Origin: an uncultured Spartobacteria bacterium
GTDB taxonomy: Bacteria > Verrucomicrobiota > Verrucomicrobiia > Chthoniobacterales > UBA6821
Assembly (NCBI GenBank): GCA_903831635.1
Contig: CAIKYN010000239.1
Location: 1-15,033, forward strand
Direction of reading: 5' to 3'
Length of the DNA stretch: 15,033 nucleotides
Positions within the stretch are counted from its first letter, which is position 1; each line of letters starts with the position of its first letter. A program made the position numbers and the translations under genes. Shown here one piece after another: positions 7,103 through 13,413 of the stretch. Under the pieces are notes generated by a model that was not told where the DNA came from, did not search any database, and saw nothing but the letters and a program-made list of their open reading frames with translations.

Positions 7103-7351
7103 TTATAAGACACTCTTTCTAGTACTCGCATGGGCAAAGGCCCAGCGTTTGTGGTCCGAGAGATCCTCATCGAATTCTCCTGTCAGCTCGTGCTTGGCTA
7201 GCTCCCAGTCCGAGAGTTCGACCTGTCCCGCGTGGCGGCCATTCATCTTTGCGATCTCTGCAGCCCGACGCTTCAACAGATCTAAGGTCGCTGTTCCGAT
7301 AGCGGAATAGTTGGCGGGGATTGATCCCTGATTGAGTCGGCTGATCTTCAT
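7103..7351 (-). CDS. DUF2934-like small protein, paralogue B
   Basis: The 82-residue protein is the shorter paralogue of the gene at 6373-6744. The shared part runs from Met1 to about residue 63, including LNQGSIPANYSAIG, LLKRRAAEIAKMNGRHAGQ and LSDWELAKHELTGEFDED. Its C-terminal 19 residues are unrelated to those of paralogue A. Resemblance to DUF2934 (R-A-x-E-I ... G ... D-W ... A ... E-L) is suggestive; the family has no known function and I propose none. The start is ATG 7351, because leader and ATG align base for base with paralogue A; an in-frame TTG at 7393 would place the start inside the conserved leader. No SD is visible. The two genes are in the same orientation 358 bases apart, and each seems to have its own leader, so they are likely separate transcription units. 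Confidence 0.75.
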   Translation of the reverse strand: MKISRLNQGSIPANYSAIGTATLDLLKRRAAEIAKMNGRHAGQVELSDWELAKHELTGEFDEDLSDHKRWAFAHASTRKSVL

Positions 7352-7382
7352 AAGAGAAGGATCGTTCCGCCCGCAATAATCA

Positions 7383-7416
7383 GCAAAAGCCAACCCCTAA
7401 GCAGCACGCTTATCCT
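7383..7416 (-). promoter_or_regulatory. Conserved leader element of paralogue B with small hairpin
   Basis: This is the second copy of the 34-base element at 6776-6809. Relative to copy A one stem base differs: the minus-strand sequence is TAAGCG-TGC-TGCTTA, so an A-U pair becomes a G-U wobble in RNA. The DNA palindrome is broken while RNA pairing is kept. This favours an RNA element in the leader over a symmetric DNA-binding site, but one substitution is weak proof. Confidence 0.5.
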
Positions 7417-7489
7417 CAATAAACCCGGATTAGGCGATAGCGTGCTGGCAACAGGTTTGGGTGCTTCACCTGGATGGTGACCTCAGCGA

Positions 7490-7681
7490 TCGTTAAAATT
7501 GTTACAATGTTAAAAGGGTTAAAAGGGTTAAAAGGGTTAAAAGGGTTAAAAGGGTTAAAAGGGTTAAAAGGGACGGAATCCAATCATCATGATTCGGGAA
7601 TGCCTCCTCTAGAGGCCACCAGCCTTCGTTGGTCCGATGTAGCTCCATCTCCATGTTGTAACGTTTCAACTTTTTTAACGA
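7490..7681. repeat. Diverged inverted repeat enclosing the minisatellite
   Basis: The 23 bases at 7490-7512 (TCGTTAAAATTGTTACAATG...) and the reverse complement of 7659-7681 (TCGTTAAAAAAGTTGAAACG...) agree at 18 positions. The arms are about 150 bases apart and enclose the tandem repeat at 7510-7572. The interior at 7573-7658 has no gene that I can support. This lies in the 419-base gap 7352-7770 between paralogue B and the end of purT. The similarity is partly due to low complexity (GTTAAAA-type words), so a functional pairing is unproven. Confidence 0.4.
7510..7572 (+). repeat. Minisatellite: seven perfect copies of TTAAAAGGG
   Basis: Seven identical 9-base units run without a mismatch across 63 bases. 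The bases just upstream look like degenerate versions (GTTAAAATT, GTTACAATG). Because the unit is three codons long, it keeps a reading frame open and gives a spurious Lys-Gly-Leu repeat protein. The copy number is the kind that changes by replication slippage. It lies downstream of purT (minus) and upstream of DUF2934-like paralogue B (minus). Confidence 0.95.
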
Positions 7682-7770
7682 TTTTAACTCCGCGGTATCA
7701 CGACTGGATGGTTGCTAATACAAATTTCGGGATAAATCAGAAGACCCTTTTCTGCCGCCGATACCTTCCC

Positions 7771-8904
7771 TTAATGGACCGTGATCTTAGCCGCGGCCGT
7801 CCGGGCGCGTACCAATGCATCAGGTCCGCTGGCCAAGGCTACCGCCATCCGTCGGTAGGGACGGGTTGTCGGCTTGCCAAAGATCCTCACATCAACACCT
7901 CTCTCATTCAGGGCCTCTTCGAGTCCTGTATAGGTGGGATCATTTCCCTCCTTCGTAGCCAGGACGACGGCGCTCGCTCCCTCGACGCATTCAATCGATG
8001 GGATGGGTAGGCCCAGGATGGCCCTGGCATGCAGATCAAACTCACTCAGGTTTTGACTGATCAAGGTCACCATGCCCGTATCATGGGGCCGCGGACTCAA
8101 CTCACTGAAGATCACCTCATCCTTGGTCACGAAAAACTCGACGCCGAAGAGTCCAGCTCCACCTAGGTCTGCAGTGACTTTGGCAGCCATCTCCTGTGCC
8201 GCCTTGAGAACGTCGTGATTCATCTGCTGGGGTTGCCAGCTGTATTGATAATCCCCACGCTCCTGAACGTGACCGATAGGATCACAGAAGAGAGTTGGCC
8301 CGTTTTTCTGACGGATCGTTAGGAGCGTGATCTCGAATTCGAAGTTGATGAACTCCTCAACGATCACCTTCTTTCTGTCACCACGCATCCCCATGCAGGC
8401 GAAATCCCAGCTGGCCTGAATGTCTGACTCGCTCTTGGCCACACTCTGGCCTTTGCCAGAAGAGCTCATCACCGGCTTGATCACCACGGGGAAGCCAATC
8501 GCTTTCGCATGAGCGTGTAGCTCCTCGACAGATTCCGCATAGCTGAATTTCGCAGTTCTTACACCGAGACCCGCAGCCACGTCACGGATCCTGTCCCGGT
8601 TCATGGTCAGGTTGGCAGCCCTCGCGCTAGGAATGACCTCGTACCCCTCATTTTCAACATCCACAAGCACCTCTGTCCGGATTGCTTCCACCTCGGGAAC
8701 GATCAGATCAGGCCGGTACTTGGCGATCGCAGCACGCAGCGCACCTTCATCGAGCATGCTGAAGATGCAGCTTTCATCTGCGATCTGCATGGCTGGGGCA
8801 CCCTCATAGCTGTCGCACGCGATCACATGACATCCCAGGCGTTTCGCACTGATGACGAATTCTTTTCCCAGCTCGCCGGAACCTAACAGTAGGATCTTCT
8901 TCAT
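7771..8904 (-). CDS. purT: Formate-dependent phosphoribosylglycinamide formyltransferase PurT
   Basis: This 377-residue enzyme makes formyl-GAR from GAR, formate and ATP, the folate-independent route for step three of purine synthesis. It is an ATP-grasp protein of usual size. Visible landmarks: GSGELGKE (8-15) at the N-terminal nucleotide fold; VEAI (72-75); MNRDRIR (101-107); PVVIKPVMSSSGKGQS (139-154) in the ATP-grasp lid region; FEFEITLLTIRQ (188-199); GDYQYSWQPQQM (218-228 region); GLFGVEFFV (251-259); and the metal-binding stretch FSELSPRPHDTGMVTLISQ (266-284). The ATG at 8904 begins at the first beta strand; 27 extra open codons upstream are not family-like. No SD is visible. The gene stands alone, divergent from the hydrolase at 9081 across 176 bases, and no other pur gene is in the window. 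Confidence 0.97.
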   Translation of the reverse strand: MKKILLLGSGELGKEFVISAKRLGCHVIACDSYEGAPAMQIADESCIFSMLDEGALRAAIAKYRPDLIVPEVEAIRTEVLVDVENEGYEVIPSARAANLTMNRDRIRDVAAGLGVRTAKFSYAESVEELHAHAKAIGFPVVIKPVMSSSGKGQSVAKSESDIQASWDFACMGMRGDRKKVIVEEFINFEFEITLLTIRQKNGPTLFCDPIGHVQERGDYQYSWQPQQMNHDVLKAAQEMAAKVTADLGGAGLFGVEFFVTKDEVIFSELSPRPHDTGMVTLISQNLSEFDLHARAILGLPIPSIECVEGASAVVLATKEGNDPTYTGLEEALNERGVDVRIFGKPTTRPYRRMAVALASGPDALVRARTAAAKITVH

Positions 8905-9080
8905 GGGTGGTATTTTTATCCACTCAGCATGGGGAGGCAATCCATCGGTTCCAAGTCTCCTCAAGAGAATGAGTCTCATGAACAAGAGTCATCTTGATGC
9001 TATGTTATTACTGACTGATGACCTGCTTCGGTTGCAATCATGATGAATCACTCGCTGCTTACGGATCTCTCAATCGAAAA

Positions 9081-9665
9081 ATGAAAGTCGTTCTTGTTCA
9101 TGGATATCAAGATACGGGAAAGGTGATGGGAAAGCTCGCTGATCACCTCTCACGTGAGGGTCATGAGTGCCTTGTCCCCACGCTCCACCCGCATGATGCA
9201 CGGGAGGGGCTCCCGATGATGGCCAATCAGTTACAGAGTGTGCTTGAGGAAAAATTACACGGTGAAGAGCGCTTCGCTCTTGTGGGATTCAGCATGGGTT
9301 CACTGATTTCGCGTTATTATCTTCAGGAACTTGGTGGACATCAGAGGGCGAAGGCATTCTTTTCGATCAGCGGACCGCATCTGGGAACGTGGGCGGCCTA
9401 CCTTCATTCCGGTGAAGGAGTGAATCAAATGCGTCCCGGGAGTTCTTTTTTGAATAATTTGGAAAATTCCTCCCACCGACTGGAGTCATTACCAATTACC
9501 AACTACTGGACGCCATTTGATCTCATTGTCATCCCCGCAGTAAGCAGCCGCTGGAAAATGGGAGAGGAGGTCTGCATTCCCAGCATCCTCCATCACAAGA
9601 TTATCTCCGATCCGCGCCTGATGAAGGATCTCTCCCGCCGACTCAGCAAGATCAGTCCGGCATGA
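9081..9665 (+). CDS. Alpha/beta-hydrolase, lipase/esterase-like
   Basis: The 194-residue product is a small alpha/beta-hydrolase. It starts MKVVLVHGYQDTG, with HGY at the oxyanion-hole position, and has the nucleophile elbow GFSMG (69-73, Ser71). SGPHLGTWAAY (97-107) resembles the SxPHxGT segment of triacylglycerol-lipase-like proteins. Probable remaining catalytic residues are Asp147 in TPFDLIVIP and His171 or His172 in ILHHKIISDP. There is no signal peptide with this start, so it is probably cytoplasmic; the substrate (ester, lipid or other) is unknown. A longer version from ATG 9018 adds 21 residues without domain character. The closest promoter candidate is weak: TGAACA (8979-8984), 16 bases, TATGTT (9001-9006). 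The gene ends one base before the stop of the convergent GH1 gene, so the two share their 3' boundary. Confidence 0.85.
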   Translation: MKVVLVHGYQDTGKVMGKLADHLSREGHECLVPTLHPHDAREGLPMMANQLQSVLEEKLHGEERFALVGFSMGSLISRYYLQELGGHQRAKAFFSISGPHLGTWAAYLHSGEGVNQMRPGSSFLNNLENSSHRLESLPITNYWTPFDLIVIPAVSSRWKMGEEVCIPSILHHKIISDPRLMKDLSRRLSKISPA

Positions 9666-9666
9666 A

Positions 9667-11283
9667 CTACTGAAACTCTGGGAGTTTCTTCGCAGAGGCG
9701 ATTTCCTGCGAGTAGGTTTCCGAGGCATTATCGCCCAAGAAGTCGACGGCCTCCCGATTCCGGGAATAGAGGCCGAATCTGGGCGCGTAGGACCCCCACT
9801 CGTAATTATCCATGAGCGACCAATAGAAATAGCCGATCAAGGGCCACCCCTTTGCCTTCAGTTCCTTCACCACCGCGATGTGGCTTCGCAAAAAATCACT
9901 TCTCAAGAGGTTATCCCGCCTGCCGTAGTGACGGCGTGGATCTGATCGGTACGCGATCCCATTCTCGGCGATCATGATTGGTAAATTGAATCGCTCCAGG
10001 ATCTGGACAAAGAAGGTCAACCCCTCGGGCAGCAGTCGCCAGTCCCACCACTTGTTGGTGATACTCTCTAGCAATCGCTCATGGAACGGCGGAGGATTGG
10101 GGACGTGCTGATGGCGGTGCTTGTGAAAGAGATCGTTCCACCGCGGCCAGCGGAGCGCGTGGGCAATGAACGGGTCGTAGTAATCGAAGGCAATGTAATC
10201 GAGTGGCGGCTCCTCTGACTCGGCAGGATCATATAAAGTATCGAGCAGTCGCTTCCAGGCGGGCTCAGAGGTGTAAGCAAAGGCAACCAAGTGATGCAGC
10301 TTCTTGATCACTTCGCCCACCCAGAAGCGGATCTTTGGGCGGATGGGCAACCGTGCCTTAAGGAATGCTTCATCCAGCATCCAAGTCTGTTTCCAGAGAT
10401 AGGTCATGAGGTGTTCCCTGGGAATCTCCCGTGAGCGGGCAACAAGCAGGTCCATCCACGCCTGATCATTCCAATACAGATCGCTGCAGTAATTATTGAA
10501 GCTGACCTTGGGGGCTTTCTCTCCCTCCCGTCCATGTTCCCTATAGAGTCGATGGATCAACCTGTAGGCCCTGATGTGTGCCTCCAAAAGGTGGGAGACA
10601 CAGGTGATCGATTGCGCGGGATTCTTCTTCGTCTCCTTACCAGTGGGGAAGGAACCGTTGAAGTAGCTGCTCGCAGCCAGCAGGTTAGGCTCGTTGATCG
10701 TGATGAACCACTTGGGTGGCTCCACGCCATAATTACCCGGTAATGTTTCCAGGAGGAACCCGACGGTCTTTTCCACAAAGAGGAGGAACTTTTCGATTGT
10801 TCCATGGTCCAGCCACGCATCGATCCCGAGCCAGGCCGGGTGGGTGAAGTGATGGAGCGTCACCACCGGCTCGAGGCCCTCCTTACGACAAGACGCAAGG
10901 ATCTGCGCATAGCGATCCAGCGCCTTCTCATCGAAGGATGGTGGAGGTCTCCGACTCGGAAGGCCATCTGGCGCCAACTCCCTGACGGGCTGGATTCGTT
11001 CCCACGAGAGACTTAGTCGAAAGGCATTGAGACCCAGAGATCGGCATCGTTCGAAATCCTCCTCAGCCCTGCTCCAAAAATCAGCTGCAGTGCCCGCCGG
11101 GTCGACCCTCTCCTCCCGCTCCGCCCAGGCCCAGTTATTCTGAGGCTCACCCTCACCGTTGACTCCCCCCTCGTGCTGGTAGGCCGAGGTCGAGACTCCC
11201 CACAGAAATTCCTGTCCGGCGGTCAGATCTCTGTTTTCCGGCTTCGGCGTTTTGCTCGGCCATGTGTCGTGAGAGGCAACCAT
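9667..11283 (-). CDS. Glycoside hydrolase family 1 (beta-glucosidase-like)
   Basis: The 538-residue protein is longer than the usual 440-500 of bacterial GH1. The (beta/alpha)8 barrel shows GH1 signatures in order: FLWGVSTSAYQHEGG (26-40); LGLNAFRLSLSWERIQP (83-99); VTLHHFTHPAWL (141-152); acid/base Glu198 in TINEPN (195-200); nucleophile Glu440 in IMIAENGIAY (436-445); and aglycone-side YWSLMDNYEWG (487-497). Both catalytic glutamates are present, so a retaining beta-glycosidase or transglycosidase is expected. No signal peptide is seen, so it is likely cytoplasmic. I chose the ATG at 11283: a longer open frame would overlap the upstream glycosyltransferase gene, and a weak AGGA precedes this ATG by eight bases. 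It is the last gene of a three-gene run, 22 bases after a lipid glycosyltransferase, so its substrate may be a glycolipid. That link is inference from context. Confidence 0.93.
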   Translation of the reverse strand: MVASHDTWPSKTPKPENRDLTAGQEFLWGVSTSAYQHEGGVNGEGEPQNNWAWAEREERVDPAGTAADFWSRAEEDFERCRSLGLNAFRLSLSWERIQPVRELAPDGLPSRRPPPSFDEKALDRYAQILASCRKEGLEPVVTLHHFTHPAWLGIDAWLDHGTIEKFLLFVEKTVGFLLETLPGNYGVEPPKWFITINEPNLLAASSYFNGSFPTGKETKKNPAQSITCVSHLLEAHIRAYRLIHRLYREHGREGEKAPKVSFNNYCSDLYWNDQAWMDLLVARSREIPREHLMTYLWKQTWMLDEAFLKARLPIRPKIRFWVGEVIKKLHHLVAFAYTSEPAWKRLLDTLYDPAESEEPPLDYIAFDYYDPFIAHALRWPRWNDLFHKHRHQHVPNPPPFHERLLESITNKWWDWRLLPEGLTFFVQILERFNLPIMIAENGIAYRSDPRRHYGRRDNLLRSDFLRSHIAVVKELKAKGWPLIGYFYWSLMDNYEWGSYAPRFGLYSRNREAVDFLGDNASETYSQEIASAKKLPEFQ

Positions 11284-11305
11284 TACTGATGTCCTAGGAA
11301 GAGGT

Positions 11306-12490
11306 TCACGCCAGAGGCGTTGTATCGAGTTCGACGGCCGGCTGCGGGCGACCTGTCTCCTCAATGAGTGTTCGGGCAATCACCAGAGCCGCATCGGGAT
11401 GAGACCAACTCAGGGCTTTTCTTCTCATCGATTCAAGACGCGACGGATCTTCGAGAAGCTTTTCCACTTTGTAGGCAAGAGTCGTGAAATCATTGCATTT
11501 GATGGCCATCCCCTTTTCGAGCAGTTGGTCGCTGTTGCGCTCCTCCTGGCCTGGAATCGGCGAAATAATCACCATTGGCAGTCCGCATGCCATCGCTTCG
11601 GAGATCGTCAGTCCTCCCGGCTTTCCGATCAGCAGGGTTGCCGCCGCCATATAGCGGCTCATCTCTGTTGTGTAGCCGACCACCTTCACCTGGATCGTGG
11701 GAGAGGGGACTTGATCCGCCAACTCATCGAGCTCTTGCTTCAACAGCGCATTCTTACCCGCAAGTAGGACGATTTGAACCGGTACCGTGAGATCAAAAAG
11801 TTCCTCAAGAATGATTTCGGCAGGGCTTGCTCCCAGCGCACCCGCCGAGACGAGGAGCACCGGTAGTGTCGGATCCAGACTGAGTCCGATCCGCATCGCT
11901 TGTTGCTCCTCCGTGCTATGGGAGCGGAATGAGGTATCGATCGGAATGCCGCTCACCGTGATCCGATCTCCAGGAAGGCCGAGCTTCTGGAGATGCACCT
12001 TGGTTTCCTCAAGTGCCACAAAGTAGCGGTGGAAAGCGCGCGAAAGCCACATCGCGTGGAAATCGAGATCCGTTACCACGATGGAGAGACGGGCCTGAAG
12101 CTTTTTTTCGGCAATAAGGTAGGAAATCAATTCTGCCGGAAGGAAATGTGTGCAAACCGTGATGTCGGCATTGTAGGCCGTGATTTCCTTGATCAGGGGT
12201 GCCGTGTTGAGGCGGTCGAGCATCAGGCGCATCTTGTCCGTCTTCCATGGCTCATCACTGGTCTTGTACCACCACCCGAGAAAGGTCGGAGCCTTGGCCA
12301 CGAGTTGCGTGTAGAGCTTCGAGTAGAAATCCCGGAAGAGACGGTTGGTGTATTTCAGCGCATCGATGCAGCGCACTTCGGCGACTTCGGGCATTCCTTT
12401 GAAAGCCTTCTCCAGTGCATGGGCGGCAATGACATGCCCACTTCCGGCACTTGCCGAAATAATCAGGATCCTTTTGCCGTGCTTGATCAT
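11306..12490 (-). CDS. MGDG-synthase/UgtP-type glycolipid glycosyltransferase (GT28-like)
   Basis: The 394-residue protein has the two-domain GT-B layout of monogalactosyldiacylglycerol synthases and processive diacylglycerol glucosyltransferases, relatives of MurG. The N-terminal acceptor domain begins ILIISASAGSGHVIAAHAL (8-26), the glycine-rich loop of the family, and contains VVTDLDFHAMWL (138-149). The C-terminal donor domain contains LLVSAGALG (212-220), a glycine-rich start of the second Rossmann fold, and GKPGGLTISEAMACGLPMVI (289-308) with PIPGQEERN (311-319), the UDP-sugar-binding signature. There is no membrane segment, as expected for a peripheral membrane enzyme. It probably transfers glucose or galactose from the UDP-sugar to diacylglycerol; sugar and acceptor cannot be read from sequence. 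GGA lies eight bases before the ATG. Three bases separate it from the upstream membrane-protein gene, and 22 from the GH1 gene behind it. Confidence 0.88.
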   Translation of the reverse strand: MIKHGKRILIISASAGSGHVIAAHALEKAFKGMPEVAEVRCIDALKYTNRLFRDFYSKLYTQLVAKAPTFLGWWYKTSDEPWKTDKMRLMLDRLNTAPLIKEITAYNADITVCTHFLPAELISYLIAEKKLQARLSIVVTDLDFHAMWLSRAFHRYFVALEETKVHLQKLGLPGDRITVSGIPIDTSFRSHSTEEQQAMRIGLSLDPTLPVLLVSAGALGASPAEIILEELFDLTVPVQIVLLAGKNALLKQELDELADQVPSPTIQVKVVGYTTEMSRYMAAATLLIGKPGGLTISEAMACGLPMVIISPIPGQEERNSDQLLEKGMAIKCNDFTTLAYKVEKLLEDPSRLESMRRKALSWSHPDAALVIARTLIEETGRPQPAVELDTTPLA

Positions 12491-12493
12491 CGT

Positions 12494-12916
12494 TTATTTC
12501 CAGAAGTGAAACCCGAGGGAGGTTAGGTATCCCGAGAGTACGACCCATGGGAGAATTCCGACAGCGATCGCCAGCAAAATCCGCTTCGGAGACTCTCCCA
12601 GAGCCAGGGAGAGGATCGCCGTGGTCTGGGGCCCGACCGAGACTGGTGCCACGAAAGCCAGCCCCCAAAGACCAAAACGGTGCCAGATCCTCCAAAAGAA
12701 TTTCGAGGTGTCCGGTGTTGGGTTGATCTTGAGTTTACGGGTCATCCAGGAGCGGAGTGGTGCTCCAGCTAGTAAAACAACCAGACCTCCCGCGCAATAG
12801 CCAAGCCAAGCCGCCAGCGCGGCAATCCAGAGCGGTGCATGGGCAGCAACTCCTGCGGGAATAGCTCCGACGAAGTAGAAAAATCCGAGACTCAGGGATG
12901 TGAGAACTCCTGCCAT
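12494..12916 (-). CDS. Small multi-drug export family membrane protein (COG2426-like)
   Basis: The 140-residue integral membrane protein has about four hydrophobic segments: about 5-22 (TSLSLGFFYFVGAIPAG), 28-51 (rich in Ala, Leu and Gly), 81-103 (FGLWGLAFVAPVSVGPQTTA) and 108-135. A basic loop RSWMTRKLKINP lies between segments two and three, with FGLWGLAFVAPVSVGPQTTA and LGESPKRIL after it. This resembles the putative small multi-drug export family (Pfam Sm_multidrug_ex); despite its name, transport has not been well shown for that family, and a DedA-like relationship is possible. The ATG at 12916 gives a hydrophobic N-terminus with no SD. It is the first gene of the run with the glycolipid glycosyltransferase three bases downstream, hinting at an envelope-lipid role, but that is only context. 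Confidence 0.75.
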   Translation of the reverse strand: MAGVLTSLSLGFFYFVGAIPAGVAAHAPLWIAALAAWLGYCAGGLVVLLAGAPLRSWMTRKLKINPTPDTSKFFWRIWHRFGLWGLAFVAPVSVGPQTTAILSLALGESPKRILLAIAVGILPWVVLSGYLTSLGFHFWK

Positions 12917-13060
12917 AATGAGAGCATACTCCAGAATAAGGAAAACAAGATAGGAGTCTCAGATAGCTCTTTTGCTTATCTCTGATTACTTGGAGGTCGG
13001 CTATGACCAGAAATCCTAGCAAGGAGAATTTTACCGCATATACGGTTCCTATCTGAAAAT

Positions 13061-13088
13061 CCTAGTGGGACAAACCTAGTGGGACAAA
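13061..13088 (+). repeat. Perfect tandem duplication of a 14-nt unit (CCTAGTGGGACAAA)
   Basis: Two identical, adjacent 14-base copies lie about 18 bases beyond the 3' end of tRNA-Cys. The last eight bases, GGGACAAA, recur at 13349-13356 on the other side of the tRNA pair. No T-run terminator for the tRNAs is evident here. Confidence 0.8.
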
Positions 13089-13105
13089 AATTCCAGGAAA
13101 AAAAG

Positions 13106-13179
13106 TGGAGGTTCGTACTGGAGTCGAACCAGTCTAACAGGTTTTGCAGACCCGGGCCTAACCGCTTGGCTAACGAACC
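13106..13179 (-). tRNA. tRNA-Cys (anticodon GCA)
   Basis: The minus strand folds into a cloverleaf. The acceptor stem GGTTCGT pairs with ACGAACC, and T plus an encoded CCA follow. The D arm is GCCAAGCGGTTAGGC. The anticodon stem CGGGT/ACCTG encloses CTGCAAA with anticodon GCA (one G-U pair). The T arm ACTGGTTCGACTCCAGT carries the invariant TTCGA. Total length is 74 with CCA. It lies 21 bases downstream of tRNA-Gly on the same strand and is probably processed from the same transcript. Confidence 0.97.
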
Positions 13180-13200
13180 ATAATTTCCACTGAAAGAGAG

Positions 13201-13276
<76 letters not shown>

Positions 13277-13294
13277 ATCGACTAGCGATCCCTA

Positions 13295-13323
13295 ACGCTA
13301 CGAAAGAGATGGGGGAGGGTCAA
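13295..13323 (-). promoter_or_regulatory. Probable sigma-70-type promoter for the tRNA-Gly/tRNA-Cys unit
   Basis: On the minus strand, TTGACC (five of six to the -35 consensus), a 17-base spacer and TAGCGT (three of six to the -10) lie about 18 bases before the mature 5' end of tRNA-Gly. Spacing and the strong -35 support it; the -10 is poor. The G/C-rich stretch after the -10 could act as a discriminator, as at stable-RNA promoters. Confidence 0.45.
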
Positions 13324-13413
13324 GGGGAGATTTGCACATGTCCCTGCTGGGACAAAGGGCGAGCAGTGTGAGTCTCGGGCAGCAATGAAGTTTTTTTTGA
13401 ACGGAGGAAACGA

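Noticed and set aside
6978..7310. Plus-strand frame of 110 codons over paralogue B
   Set aside because: Mostly antisense to the conserved DUF2934-like gene; no protein-like character.
7510..7572. CRISPR array or telomere-like repeat
   Set aside because: Units are 9 bases with no spacers, and nothing else suggests a chromosome end or cas genes.
7474..8010. Plus-strand frame encoding a Lys-Gly-Leu repeat protein
   Set aside because: It is created by the 9-nt minisatellite, which cannot contain stops in that frame, and then runs antisense into purT.
11284..11379. N-terminal extension of the GH1 protein
   Set aside because: It overlaps the end of the upstream glycosyltransferase gene and adds no GH1 features.
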